A stretch of 39,438 bases of DNA from Hyphomonadaceae bacterium (lineage in GTDB: Bacteria; Pseudomonadota; Alphaproteobacteria; Caulobacterales; Hyphomonadaceae): positions 1-39,438 of the forward strand of contig CANJXY010000011.1 of assembly GCA_947478925.1 (NCBI GenBank), written 5' to 3'. The notes below the pieces were generated by a model. It was not told where the DNA came from. It saw only the letters and a program-made list of their open reading frames with translations, and did no database searches. Below, one piece after another: positions 9,014 to 18,093 of this stretch (position 1 is its first letter; every line of letters starts with the position of its first letter). The position numbers were made by a program, and so were the translations under genes.

Positions 9014-9742
9014 ATATTGCGAAGACTGCCGATCGTGCTGTTGCTGGTGGCGTGCGGCGGCACCCTGATCACAAGGCCCAAACACAACAGGCCGATCCAC
9101 AATGCCCTACAGAGCGCGCCTCCCCCGATTCGTCGAGCGCGGTCGTTGCGACCTTGCGCCGGGGGCTGCAGGCGGTTGGGCCGAATAGGGTAGAGGTTCG
9201 CACGGAAGGTAATCAGACACGGCTGGAAACACAGGCGACGACCTCGGATGTCGGCCAGATGATATCGCGTTTCCTCAAGCTCGGTATCGTGACGATCGCC
9301 TGGTCGACGACACGGCGAATGCCGGCTTTTGTAAATTGGGCGTCGCTCGCAGCGGGCGGGCTTCCCTTTCGGACATGAGCACGAACCGCATGCAGCTTCT
9401 CGTGTTCGCCAAGCCGGTCGTGGAACGGGCCGACATCGCTGCAGCAGATGCAACGTTCGACGCCTGCGGTGGGCTTAGCGTGACGTTCAGGCTTCAGCCA
9501 GACGCGTCCAAGTGGATTGCCGTAACCACAGGGATCCATATCGGCGACCGCATGGCGAATCGTGATCGACGACCAGATCAATCTCTGCGCCGCGTATCAC
9601 CAGCCCGATCAAGGATGGCTCCACGCAGATCACCGGCGTGTTTACGAGAGGTGAGGCACAGAAAATGGCCGCCAGGCCGAGTTCGGAACCGCGGCTGCTG
9701 AAAGTCGTGAAGCGCGTCACTGAGCAAGCCCAGGTGTCCTAG
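9014..9742 (+). pseudogene. Frameshifted SecD-like (SecDF P1 / P1-head domain) lipoprotein pseudogene
   Basis: Stitched reading: ILRRLPIVLLLVACGG (frame of 9014) / ...VEVRTEGNQTRLETQATTSDVGQMISRFLKLGIVTI (frame of 8995) / LVDDTANAGFCKLGVARSGRASLSDMSTNRMQLLVFAKPVVERADIAAADATFDACGGLSVTFRLQPDASKWIAVTTGIHIGDRMA (from 9300) / IVIDDQINLCAA (from 9559) / ITSPIKDGSTQITGVFTRGEAQKMAA... to TAG at 9742. Layout matches SecD P1: V..F.....A.R.A..T....G..MAIVLD..I..AP.I..PI..GS.QI.G.FT..EA..LA. Confidence 0.65.
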
Positions 9743-9763
9743 ACCTGCTCCTTCGCGACAAAC

Positions 9764-9794
9764 AAAAAGCCCGCCGGCTTGGGGCCGGCGGGCT
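9764..9794 (-). terminator. Rho-independent terminator of the minus-strand DUF6152 gene
   Basis: aaaaAGCCCGCCGGCttgggGCCGGCGGGCT: perfect 11-bp stem; the A-run on the + strand becomes a U-tract on the minus strand. Confidence 0.85.
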
Positions 9795-9818
9795 GATTGG
9801 TTGTTTCGGAGCTGACAG

Positions 9819-10370
9819 TTAGGTCGGCTTCGACGTTGCGGTGCAATCCGTTTTGGCGCCAGCTTCAGCGCCGTCTTTCGGAGCGCCCGTGGACGAGCCG
9901 CCGACGAACAGTTTGCAACCGTTCGGGAAGGTCACGTCACGGCCGTTGGCCTTGCAGGTGATCTTGTCGAGCTTGGCGCCCGTGCCCCATTTGCGCGAGC
10001 AGACCGTGTCTTTCGACTGGTAGCCGCGAACGACGACTTCGGTGCCTTTCGGGATGGCCTTGGACTTGGCTTCCGTGGTCGACAGGTCGCCGCGGAAGAT
10101 CGTGTTGGGCGTGCCGCCCTCGATCGCCCAGTTCAGGTCCGAGCCTTTTTTCGGCTGGCCGAACTTGTTGACGTCCTTGACCGAGATGTGGATCCAGGTG
10201 TGCGGGTTCGTCCATTCGACGAACTCGACCGCGCCTTTCAGCAGGACCGGGCGGTTCGCGTCGAATTCGGCGGCGAACGCGTGGTGGGCGTAGGCGGCGG
10301 TGCCCGCACCCGCAGCCGTCAGGACAGCCAGGGTGGCAGCCGCGACAGCCAGACGAACTTTATTCTTCAT
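9819..10370 (-). CDS. DUF6152-family secreted protein
   Basis: Signal peptide followed by AHHAFAAEFDANRPVLLKGAVEFVEWTNPHTWIHISV, characteristic of DUF6152. The ORF can extend to 10397. Confidence 0.88.
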   Translation of the reverse strand: MKNKVRLAVAAATLAVLTAAGAGTAAYAHHAFAAEFDANRPVLLKGAVEFVEWTNPHTWIHISVKDVNKFGQPKKGSDLNWAIEGGTPNTIFRGDLSTTEAKSKAIPKGTEVVVRGYQSKDTVCSRKWGTGAKLDKITCKANGRDVTFPNGCKLFVGGSSTGAPKDGAEAGAKTDCTATSKPT

Positions 10371-10708
10371 CGACTTCCTCCAGTGTCGGCAGTTCACTGC
10401 CGTATGTGTCCAGCGTAACTTATGCAGGCAACTGCGTGGTCGGGAATCGGCCCCGCTGCACCCCTGAAATTGAACCCTTTTTAACCCCGTATACCCGGGC
10501 TCTCAAGGGCTTCGCTCAGTCCGGGCCTGGACCGCTTTCGACGCGCACATGGCGCGGTGAAAGCTTCACAACCCAGATTCCAACCGTGTTTTGGCAAGGA
10601 ACCTGAACCGATGTCAGGCTGGGTTCATCGCCATCACAACTTATTCAACGCGGGTGGAGGCTGCTTCCGTCACATCCTGAGCGGACATTCTGAAGCAGCC
10701 TGATCACC

Positions 10709-11662
10709 CTATTGTGCGTCGAGTTCGGCTTCTTCGGCAGCGCGTTCTGCGGCTTCACGCTTCGCACGCTCCAGCGCCGGACCCGGCAGCGGGTTCTTGC
10801 GCAGGTGGCCGTACAGGAGCTCTTCGACGAACTCCACGCACTTGAACTGCTGCAGCTGTGCATCTTCGCCCGAGGCCTTGTAGAGATTGAAACCAATCTT
10901 CCAGGGCTTGGTATAGACGCTCGGATCCGTGATTTCGGCTTCGTAACGCATGGTGGAATCAGAGGTGGGCGTCCAGCGTTCGACGACCTTGGTGTTCTCA
11001 CCTTTCATGTTGCCCGAACGGTCGAGCCAGGTGGTGCCGTACTGGTCGGTGACCTCGACGACGAACGTGTCGCCATCCCACGTGCCGTAGGACTGACCCA
11101 TCCATGACTGGGCGGGAGCCGGCGGTTGTGGGGTGAGGAAGATGTTGCGGACCGCGCCAGCGTATTCGTAGGCGAGGAACACAGCCTTGTCGGACTGGAA
11201 GATCTGGAAGGGCTTGTCCATGTAGTTGGCGCGCGGGACGCCCGGCAGGTAACACTTCACTTCCGGGTCCAGCTCGATCGCCTTTGCGCGGTTTGCGTCA
11301 CGGGTGGCCAGCGCATCGGCGGTGTAAGGGATCTTGCCATCACCCTCGACGATGCCGACGCCAGCCGGCACGGCGCCGATCGCGCCCAGGGCGACAACCT
11401 GCGCATCCGGCACCGGGACGTACGGGCCAGGACGCAGCTGCAAAGCCGACTGAGCCGGGTGGGCTTCGATGTTGAAGTTTGCGGTGTTCATCACCTTCCA
11501 GACGCCGTTGAGGTCCGGATGGACGCCATCGGGTCCGCGCTTGGCTTTCCAGGCGGCGGGCTTCACTTCTGCCGCCGACGCCATGGACGAATGATCCACC
11601 GGCATCGTCTGGCAGGCGCCAAGGCCAACAGCCAATGCAACCATAGATACGAGCTTAATCAT
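10709..11662 (-). CDS. Lipoprotein of unknown function with WDGDTFVVEV motif (paralogue of the 3041..4048 product)
   Basis: Lipobox VGLGACQT; HPDLNGVW, CYLPGVPRANYMDKPFQIFQS, YGTWDGDTFVVEVTDQYG. Start at the internal ATG; the ORF extends to 11761. Confidence 0.82.
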   Translation of the reverse strand: MIKLVSMVALAVGLGACQTMPVDHSSMASAAEVKPAAWKAKRGPDGVHPDLNGVWKVMNTANFNIEAHPAQSALQLRPGPYVPVPDAQVVALGAIGAVPAGVGIVEGDGKIPYTADALATRDANRAKAIELDPEVKCYLPGVPRANYMDKPFQIFQSDKAVFLAYEYAGAVRNIFLTPQPPAPAQSWMGQSYGTWDGDTFVVEVTDQYGTTWLDRSGNMKGENTKVVERWTPTSDSTMRYEAEITDPSVYTKPWKIGFNLYKASGEDAQLQQFKCVEFVEELLYGHLRKNPLPGPALERAKREAAERAAEEAELDAQ

Positions 11663-11795
11663 GACTCCTCCCCGTTCGCCCAACCACCAATATGCGCGTC
11701 CCCTGCGACGGTTTTCCGTCACCGTCTCCGCAAACTGCTGCGGGCGGTTTATCGAGAACAAGCGTCGGGCTGACGCACCGGGAACATACCCAGCT

Positions 11796-14342
11796 TCAAG
11801 ACGAGCGCAATACGTGGGCCGGGCGATGGGACAAAGTCGACCAACCGACAGCGGCGCCGCCCGCCGCTGCGGATAACACGGTGATGAAAGCGACTCCGAG
11901 CACTGGCGCCGACGCGAAACGCCAGGTCGTGTCGAAGACGAGAATCACAATCGGGTGAGCCGCGGCAATCCCCAGACCGCTTCCGAGCAGCACAGCGAGG
12001 AATGCCGCAAGTGCGAACTCGAGCGCGTAAAGCGAGAGGATCGCCATCCGCGTGGCGCCGAAGACTTTCAATAGGGCCGACTCGCGACGACGCCGGCGTG
12101 CGGCCGCCGCAAAGGCGCCGAAGAGGACAAGAATGCCCGCGGCCAGCACGACACTCGCGAGAGCGGTGACGATGACCGAGACTTGGCCAAACAGATTCGC
12201 GGCGGTCTCGAGCGTCTTGCGCACCTGGAAGGCGAGCACGTTGGGCCAGCGCTGCGCTGCGGCAGCGACGAGGGCGGCCTCCTTGTCGGCGGGAACGAGG
12301 ACGATGGCGGCGTTGGCGGGCTGGAAGTCACCCACGGACCCCGGCGACAGGATGAAAGCGACGTTGGCGCCGAAGCCGGACCAGTCGACCTTGCGGAACG
12401 ACGCGACCTTGGCCGCGATCTCCTTCGTGAAGATGCGGAAGGTGACAGTGTCGCCAAGGGAGAGGCCGAGGCCATGGGCCGCCCCCTCTTCCACCGAGAC
12501 GAGCGGCGGGCCGGCATAACCGGATGGCCACCATGCGCCGGAAACCAGGTTGGCCTCGATCGGCTTGTCCGCGAGCAAGGTCATCGGGGTTTCGGTGCGC
12601 GTAACCCAGCGCTGCTCGGGCGCCACCTTCCGCTCGTCCAGCTTCTCGGCGTTGATTGCGGTGACGCGGCCGATGAGGACGGGGGCGCGGCGGTAGGTCA
12701 GCTGATTCGTGGTATCGATGCCGAAGGACTGCATCATAGCGTCGAAGGCTTCGGCATCGCGTGCAGGGATCTGGCGAAAAATGATGGAGGGAGCTTCGGT
12801 CGGCGCGGTGTCGCGAAGCTGGCCGAGCAGGTTATCCTGCACAACCGTGATCAGCGTCAGGAGCGCGAGGCCAAGACCGAGAGCCGGCGCGACGATGGGC
12901 GCGAGCGAGCCCGGGCCACCGAGGCTGGCGAGGACGAGCCGGAAGCGGCCGCGCACGTGGGGAGATGCGCGGCCGGCGAGATGGCGGACGATCACTGCTG
13001 CGCCGATCAGAATGAGATAGGCGACGGCGGCGCCGATCATCAGGCCAAGCACGATCAGCGGACGTGCCGAGCCGAGCATCGCGACAGCCACGAGCAGGAT
13101 GGCGGCGATGAAGGAGGCGGCGCGCTCCGGTATCGGGATGGGCTGGGCGGCATCGCCGCTGTCGCGCCGGAACAGGGCGGCGGGCGGTGTCGCGCGGGCG
13201 CGGCCGAGCGGTGGGGCGGCGAACATGGCGCCGGCGAGCAAGGTCAATACGAAGGCTTTGAGGAGGGCGAGCGGATAGATGCCGAGCTGCATGGGCAGCG
13301 GAATGGAGTCGCCGGCAAGCGCGCTGACAATCCAGGGCGACAGCGCGCCTAGGATTATGCCTGCCAGCGCGCCTGCGCCGGCGAGGACGCCGAGCTGGAA
13401 GGCGTAGGCTGCGCGGATCGTGCCGCCATCTGCGCCGAGGGCTTTGAGGGCTGCGATGGAGTCGAGACGTGTGTCGAGAAAAGCGGAGGTCGCCTGGCTT
13501 ACGCCGACCCCGCCTGCGATCAAGGCGGAGATGCCGACTACCGTCATGAAGGTGTTGAGCATACCGAGCACGGCGCGCAGGCCGTCGATGGCGTCGTCAG
13601 GGCCGCGATAGCGCAGGCCTTCGGATTCCCAGCGTGCGTTGAAGTCGTCTTCAAAGCTGGCGGCGGATTCGGGCTTCAGCACGATGCGGTAGGCGGTGCG
13701 GAACAGCGCGCCGGGCTGCAAATGGCCCGCATCGCGCAGGGCGGCGATGGCGATGATGGCACGGGGTTCGAACATGCCGGGCTCGCCGACGCGGTCGGGC
13801 TCACGAGCCAGGATAGCACGGAGCTGGACGGGGATGCTGCCGAGGTTGAAGTTGTCGCCGACGGATACGTTGAGGTCTTTGGCGAGACTGGCGCTGGCGG
13901 CAATGCCCCAGGTGTCATCGGTCTTCGTGAGGACGCGCGACAGGGCGATGTCGCGGTCGAAGGTGAAGCTGCCGACGAGGGGAAAGACAGTGTCGATGCC
14001 GCGCACGTCGACCTGCATCACTTCGGCTCCGGCGCGAGCCATCAGATCGATCTGCGCCGCCTCGCTCACCTGCCCCCGCGCATCGAGCCAGGCGCGCTGT
14101 TCGGCGGTGGCCTCGCGTTGAGCGAGCGTGATGGCGGCGTCGCCCCCGAGCAACTGATGCGACTGGCGGCTGAGGCCGGCCTGAAGCGCGTCGGTGATGG
14201 ACCCGGCCGACGCGATGGCCCATGCGCCGAGCGCGAGACACGCGAGATAGATCCAGAAGCCGGCCACGCCACCGGACAGTTCGCGCAAAGCGATGCGGAG
14301 CCACGGGCGATAGGTCGTTGTCCGCGTGGTGCCGTTAGCCAT
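11796..14342 (-). CDS. ABC transporter permease, FtsX/YbbP-like (large, duplicated MacB/FtsX cores)
   Basis: 848 aa; RIALRELSGGVAGFWIYLACLALGAWAIASAGSITDALQAGLSRQSHQLLGGDAAI, with SALIAGGVGVSQATSAFLDTRLDSIAALKALGADGGTIRAAYAFQLG and RRRRESALLKVFGATRMAIL signatures. Confidence 0.92.
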   Translation of the reverse strand: MANGTTRTTTYRPWLRIALRELSGGVAGFWIYLACLALGAWAIASAGSITDALQAGLSRQSHQLLGGDAAITLAQREATAEQRAWLDARGQVSEAAQIDLMARAGAEVMQVDVRGIDTVFPLVGSFTFDRDIALSRVLTKTDDTWGIAASASLAKDLNVSVGDNFNLGSIPVQLRAILAREPDRVGEPGMFEPRAIIAIAALRDAGHLQPGALFRTAYRIVLKPESAASFEDDFNARWESEGLRYRGPDDAIDGLRAVLGMLNTFMTVVGISALIAGGVGVSQATSAFLDTRLDSIAALKALGADGGTIRAAYAFQLGVLAGAGALAGIILGALSPWIVSALAGDSIPLPMQLGIYPLALLKAFVLTLLAGAMFAAPPLGRARATPPAALFRRDSGDAAQPIPIPERAASFIAAILLVAVAMLGSARPLIVLGLMIGAAVAYLILIGAAVIVRHLAGRASPHVRGRFRLVLASLGGPGSLAPIVAPALGLGLALLTLITVVQDNLLGQLRDTAPTEAPSIIFRQIPARDAEAFDAMMQSFGIDTTNQLTYRRAPVLIGRVTAINAEKLDERKVAPEQRWVTRTETPMTLLADKPIEANLVSGAWWPSGYAGPPLVSVEEGAAHGLGLSLGDTVTFRIFTKEIAAKVASFRKVDWSGFGANVAFILSPGSVGDFQPANAAIVLVPADKEAALVAAAAQRWPNVLAFQVRKTLETAANLFGQVSVIVTALASVVLAAGILVLFGAFAAAARRRRRESALLKVFGATRMAILSLYALEFALAAFLAVLLGSGLGIAAAHPIVILVFDTTWRFASAPVLGVAFITVLSAAAGGAAVGWSTLSHRPAHVLRSS

Positions 14343-14437
14343 GGCTATCCTTACGGGTGGCGCGCGCTGCTGTCACGCCGCTTGTCTTGAGGCACGACGC
14401 AGACCATTTTTCTGGCGCCCGTTGGTAGGAGGCGTTG

Positions 14438-14845
14438 ATGAGAACAATTTGCATGGTCGCGTTTGCTGCGGTGATGGCGATGGCATGCGCTAGCGCCGAT
14501 CTGACGCCGCATGGCGCCTACAAGGTCGATGCGACCGTTGTCGAATACCAGGGCGCGACGTTCAAGGCGGGCGATCACGTCGCGATCAAGGACACCGCCG
14601 GAACCTTCAAGCCAGTGGACACAGGCCATTCGATAGAGGTGCGTGCCGAGCCCGGCCGGACGGGCATCGTGCTGGGCGGCGTAAAGCGAAAAGACCCGGT
14701 CACGCCTGACGAGCCGATCCAAATCGTGCTGATCCGCTTTGATGAGCAGGCGTGGCGCGACGCGTCGTCTTCGGGCGCAGAGGTGACGCTGAAGCCGTTC
14801 GAGGCGACGATACATGCGGATTATGTGGCAGCGGCGAAGAAGTAG
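14438..14845 (+). CDS. Small secreted protein of unknown function
   Basis: AGGAGG-like ribosome-binding site upstream of ATG; signal peptide MRTICMVAFAAVMAMACASA. Coding strand opposite to the flanking ABC genes. Confidence 0.65.
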   Translation: MRTICMVAFAAVMAMACASADLTPHGAYKVDATVVEYQGATFKAGDHVAIKDTAGTFKPVDTGHSIEVRAEPGRTGIVLGGVKRKDPVTPDEPIQIVLIRFDEQAWRDASSSGAEVTLKPFEATIHADYVAAAKK

Positions 14846-14992
14846 GCGGCGACCTGCTCGTCACACACTTTGGTTTTCATCCAGGCCGAGCGTAGCAGGA
14901 GCCGGGAACCCCTGACCCAGGGTCGGGGTCGAAACATGCGCCCCGGACAGCCGCCTTGGGGCTTCCGGGATAACAAGCTTGCGCAAGCTCGG

Positions 14993-15661
14993 TCAGCCCA
15001 CCACCCGTCCATCCCGCATCTCCACGATCCGGTCGGCGCGCGCAGCGATGGCGCTGTCATGCGTGACGACGACAAGTGTCGCATTCCGCTCCCGTGCGAT
15101 GGCGAAGAGCATATCAGCGACCATCGATCCGGTCGTGGTGTCGAGATTGCCGGTGGGTTCGTCCGCGAAGACGATTTGGGGATTGCTGGCCAGGGCGCGG
15201 GCGACGGCGACGCGCTGGCGTTCACCGCCGGAGAGCTGGCCGGGATAATGGTCCATGCGCTGGGCAAGACCGACTGCGGCAAGGGCCGATCGTGCGAGAT
15301 CATCGACGTTTTCGAGTTTCGCGATTTCGAGCGGCGCACGGACATTGTCGAACGCGTTCATCGTGCCCAGCAAGTGGAAGGACTGAAACACAAGGCTGAC
15401 GCGGCCACGGCGCAGGCGGGCGAGTTGATCCTCGCTTTTGCCTTCAAGGCTTTCGCCGAGGAGCGAGATGGCCCCTTTGGTTGCGCGCTCGATGCCAGTG
15501 GAAACGGCGATCAGGGAGGACTTGCCGGAGCCGGAGGGGCCGACGATGGCGACGCTCTCGCCCGGCATCGCGCGGAAGCTGACGCCCTTCAGGATCTCGA
15601 CCGGCCCGGAGGCGGCAGGAAGCGTGAGGTAGATGTCGTCGAGCGTTAGTGCGGGGTTCAT
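14993..15661 (-). CDS. ABC transporter ATP-binding protein (LolD/YbbA-like)
   Basis: Walker A GPSGSGKSS, signature LSGGERQRVAVARAL, Walker B IVFADEPTGNLD, H-loop VVVTHD. Confidence 0.95.
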   Translation of the reverse strand: MNPALTLDDIYLTLPAASGPVEILKGVSFRAMPGESVAIVGPSGSGKSSLIAVSTGIERATKGAISLLGESLEGKSEDQLARLRRGRVSLVFQSFHLLGTMNAFDNVRAPLEIAKLENVDDLARSALAAVGLAQRMDHYPGQLSGGERQRVAVARALASNPQIVFADEPTGNLDTTTGSMVADMLFAIARERNATLVVVTHDSAIAARADRIVEMRDGRVVG

Positions 15662-15672
15662 TCAGGGGGCAT

Positions 15673-15691
15673 TCTCGGGCTTTTCCCGAGA
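15673..15691. repeat. REP-like hairpin
   Basis: TCTCGGGcttttCCCGAGA: perfect 7-bp stem in the intergenic region. Confidence 0.5.
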
Positions 15692-15780
15692 GTTCTGGTT
15701 CGGGAGAGTTGGGAAGTCTCACGAATCTCTGCGCGGAGCCAATCGGGATTCTCTGGACAAGCCCTAGAATGACCGGGGGA

Positions 15781-16452
15781 CTAAGATTCCGCGGTCTGTG
15801 GCGCGCCAATGTCGGCGGGTTCGATGTCGGCGGGTTCGATCTGATCGGGGCGGCTGCCGATGCGGATGGCGTCGAGCTGATGCGCGGGCAAAAGCAGGCT
15901 GCGGGCGCCGGGGACGATGATGGCGGAGGCGGAAAAGCTCGGGACAGTGAAGCCCATCGCGTGGACTATGGTCGCGAAGAACGAGTTCGAGTTCCGGCCG
16001 AAGCCCATGAAGGGGTAAGGTAGCCCTGCCCCACCCTCGGCGCCCTTGCTGAGCGCATTGATGCGGCGGAGTGCCTCGAGCGCCGGGGCGAGATGCTGGT
16101 CGATCTGATCACGGGCGAAGCCGTCGGCAAGCACGCGCACGGCACCGGCCGCGATGGCGGGAGCAAGCGTCCAGTCCGGGCTGGCCGAGCCGTTTATCGG
16201 CATGAAGGTACGCGGGTGGGTCTTGGAGTCGTAGCCGCGTAGGCGGTCGGTTGGGAGGTAGCCAATCGGCTTGTGACGCCAGGCGTGGTGTTCCTCGTCA
16301 AACCATGAGGCGAGGCCGTTGATCTGGCGTACGGCGCGCCCGGAAGCGTCTGCGATCACGATCATCCGGTGGGCCGCGAAGCGCGACCTCCGGGGGATGC
16401 GCAACTCAGCTGCGTTGATGCTCCAACCACTCATGCCGTGAATATGGGGCAT
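15781..16452 (-). CDS. Hypothetical protein
   Basis: 223-aa ORF with plausible composition (GRNSNSFFATIVHAMGFTVP); family not recognised with confidence. Confidence 0.65.
   Translation of the reverse strand: MPHIHGMSGWSINAAELRIPRRSRFAAHRMIVIADASGRAVRQINGLASWFDEEHHAWRHKPIGYLPTDRLRGYDSKTHPRTFMPINGSASPDWTLAPAIAAGAVRVLADGFARDQIDQHLAPALEALRRINALSKGAEGGAGLPYPFMGFGRNSNSFFATIVHAMGFTVPSFSASAIIVPGARSLLLPAHQLDAIRIGSRPDQIEPADIEPADIGAPQTAES
15811..15840. repeat. Perfect 15-nt tandem duplication (GTCGGCGGGTTCGAT x2)
   Basis: Read directly; encodes the in-frame IEPAD-IEPAD repeat near the C-terminus of the 15781..16452 product. Confidence 0.9.
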
Positions 16453-16464
16453 TCGCGGGGAGTG

Positions 16465-16809
16465 TCACGTAGGCGGAATGTCCTGCGCTGCTTTGTCTTC
16501 GGGCCTTTTGCTCCGGCGCCACAGCAAACCGATCACCACGAGGGCGCCAAGGGGGATGGCGGACTTGAGCGTCCACCCAACGGACGGGGCGTCATGCCAG
16601 GTGGCGACGGATCCGATCAGCGCCCCATGCATCGCCACGAATTTCGACGTCCCGGTCGCGACATCGAAGCCCCACTGCGACACCGCGATCAGAGCGGCGA
16701 TGCACCAGAGCCAACGAAGTCTCAAGCCCGGCGCGCGAATGGCCATGATGATCGCCGCGAGCATCAGCGCGGGCGACACAACAAAAGCCAGAAGCGCAAG
16801 GACGGCCAT
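16465..16809 (-). CDS. Small integral membrane protein
   Basis: 114 aa with several hydrophobic segments (MAVLALLAFVVSPALMLAAIIMAIRAPG...). Confidence 0.6.
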   Translation of the reverse strand: MAVLALLAFVVSPALMLAAIIMAIRAPGLRLRWLWCIAALIAVSQWGFDVATGTSKFVAMHGALIGSVATWHDAPSVGWTLKSAIPLGALVVIGLLWRRSKRPEDKAAQDIPPT

Positions 16810-16833
16810 GTTTTGCCCAGTTCAGCGCGTCGC

Positions 16834-18093
16834 CTAGTGATCGTCGCCGTGGAACGCCTCGGGCAGCGTGATGCCAGGTTCCTGGGCGGCACGCCATTCG
16901 GCGGATTGGCGGGCGACGATCTCGACGAGATTGCCCATGGCGAGGTGCATGTCGACGATGTGCAGGCCCCAGAGCGGACGCAGCGAGCCGTTGACCACAA
17001 CGTCGCCGCCAATCGCGTCGGCGCGCTTGTCGAGCGGATCGGCATTGATGGTGACGGCGAGATAGTTGAAGCCGCCCTTGGTGATGCAGCGGGCGGTCAA
17101 CAGACCGGGTAGCGCGACGAAGGGCGTGTCGATCGTGGGATTGTCGATGGTCCAAGGCATGGGCGGCCCCAGTTCGTCAAACAAGACCGGGCCGCCGGAC
17201 AAGATGGGCTTCAGCGTCCCGTCACCGCCGTAAAGCTCGGCGGGATTTACGCAGGCAGCGCGCATGCCCGTCGTCGCCCCAGACCCGAACAGCGAGTCTG
17301 CGGGCGGCGGCGACTGCGCGCGGAAGGCGGAATAGGCGATGACGCAGCCTGGCCCTTTGCCGGGCGCACAGAGCGGTATTGCGCGGAAGGAGCCGCCGGC
17401 CGAGAGACCCTCCGGCGTTTCAACAGGACCGCCGATCAGCAACGCCGACACGAGTTGAGACTGGACCGGCTGTCCGTCGATCTCGCTGGCGATAAGGCGG
17501 GTGAGGATGCCGGCGCCCTGGTCGTGGCCGATCAGGACAAACCCGCGACGGGCATTGTCGTTGGCCAGATAGCGATGCCAGGCGGCTTTCACGTCGGCAT
17601 ACGCCATCTCGCGGTCGGTTTCGACATCTTCGCCGGCGCGCAACTTCTTGAGCGCGGTGAACGTCACTTGCCGGTAGAGCGGGACGAACAGGCGGCAAAC
17701 GGCGCCGAAGCGGACGGCCTGCTGCCGGATGATCTCGGCTTCTTCCCCGCCGGGCTTTGCATCGGCATTGCCGCCCAGATCGCGCGAGACGGTGGGGTAC
17801 ACGTAGAAACAGTCTACGGGCGGCGCGGTGGCGGGCGCGAAGGTTTCCTTCGTGAGCACGCCATCCGCCGAAATTCTGGTGACAGTTGCGACCTGCTCGC
17901 AAGCATCCTGCGTTTCGGGCCGGCAGAGCCAGTTGGAGGTGTCGGCGTAATCGAGAGGCTCAACCGGCGCGAGGGCGGGATCGGCTTCGGATTCTGTCAC
18001 GGCGGGTGCGGGCGCAACTGCGGTTGGGGCCTCGGGGCTGCAGGCGATTGCTGCAAGCGCAGCAAGCAGGGGCGCCATGTGTCTGCGTCTCAT
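16834..18093 (-). CDS. DUF3089-family lipoprotein (alpha/beta-hydrolase-like)
   Basis: Lipobox LAAIACSPE; DCFYVYPTVSRD, QAVRFGAVCRLFVPLYRQVTFTAL, GFVLIGHDQGAGILTRLI. Confidence 0.88.
   Translation of the reverse strand: MRRRHMAPLLAALAAIACSPEAPTAVAPAPAVTESEADPALAPVEPLDYADTSNWLCRPETQDACEQVATVTRISADGVLTKETFAPATAPPVDCFYVYPTVSRDLGGNADAKPGGEEAEIIRQQAVRFGAVCRLFVPLYRQVTFTALKKLRAGEDVETDREMAYADVKAAWHRYLANDNARRGFVLIGHDQGAGILTRLIASEIDGQPVQSQLVSALLIGGPVETPEGLSAGGSFRAIPLCAPGKGPGCVIAYSAFRAQSPPPADSLFGSGATTGMRAACVNPAELYGGDGTLKPILSGGPVLFDELGPPMPWTIDNPTIDTPFVALPGLLTARCITKGGFNYLAVTINADPLDKRADAIGGDVVVNGSLRPLWGLHIVDMHLAMGNLVEIVARQSAEWRAAQEPGITLPEAFHGDDH

Noticed and set aside
8690-9193. 167-aa + ORF treated as one gene
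   Set aside because: Contains the palindromic element and has random-like composition; only its 3' part (ILRRLPIVLLLVACGG) looks genuine, as the start of the SecD-like pseudogene.
12183-13352. 389-aa + ORF antisense to the ABC permease
   Set aside because: Shadow ORF with biased Gly/Arg/Asp/Glu composition; the minus-strand FtsX-type permease is clear.
14351-14815. 154-aa minus ORF that would fill the gap between the ABC ATPase and permease
   Set aside because: Arg-rich and no recognisable motif; the + strand ORF has a ribosome-binding site and signal peptide. Not fully excluded.
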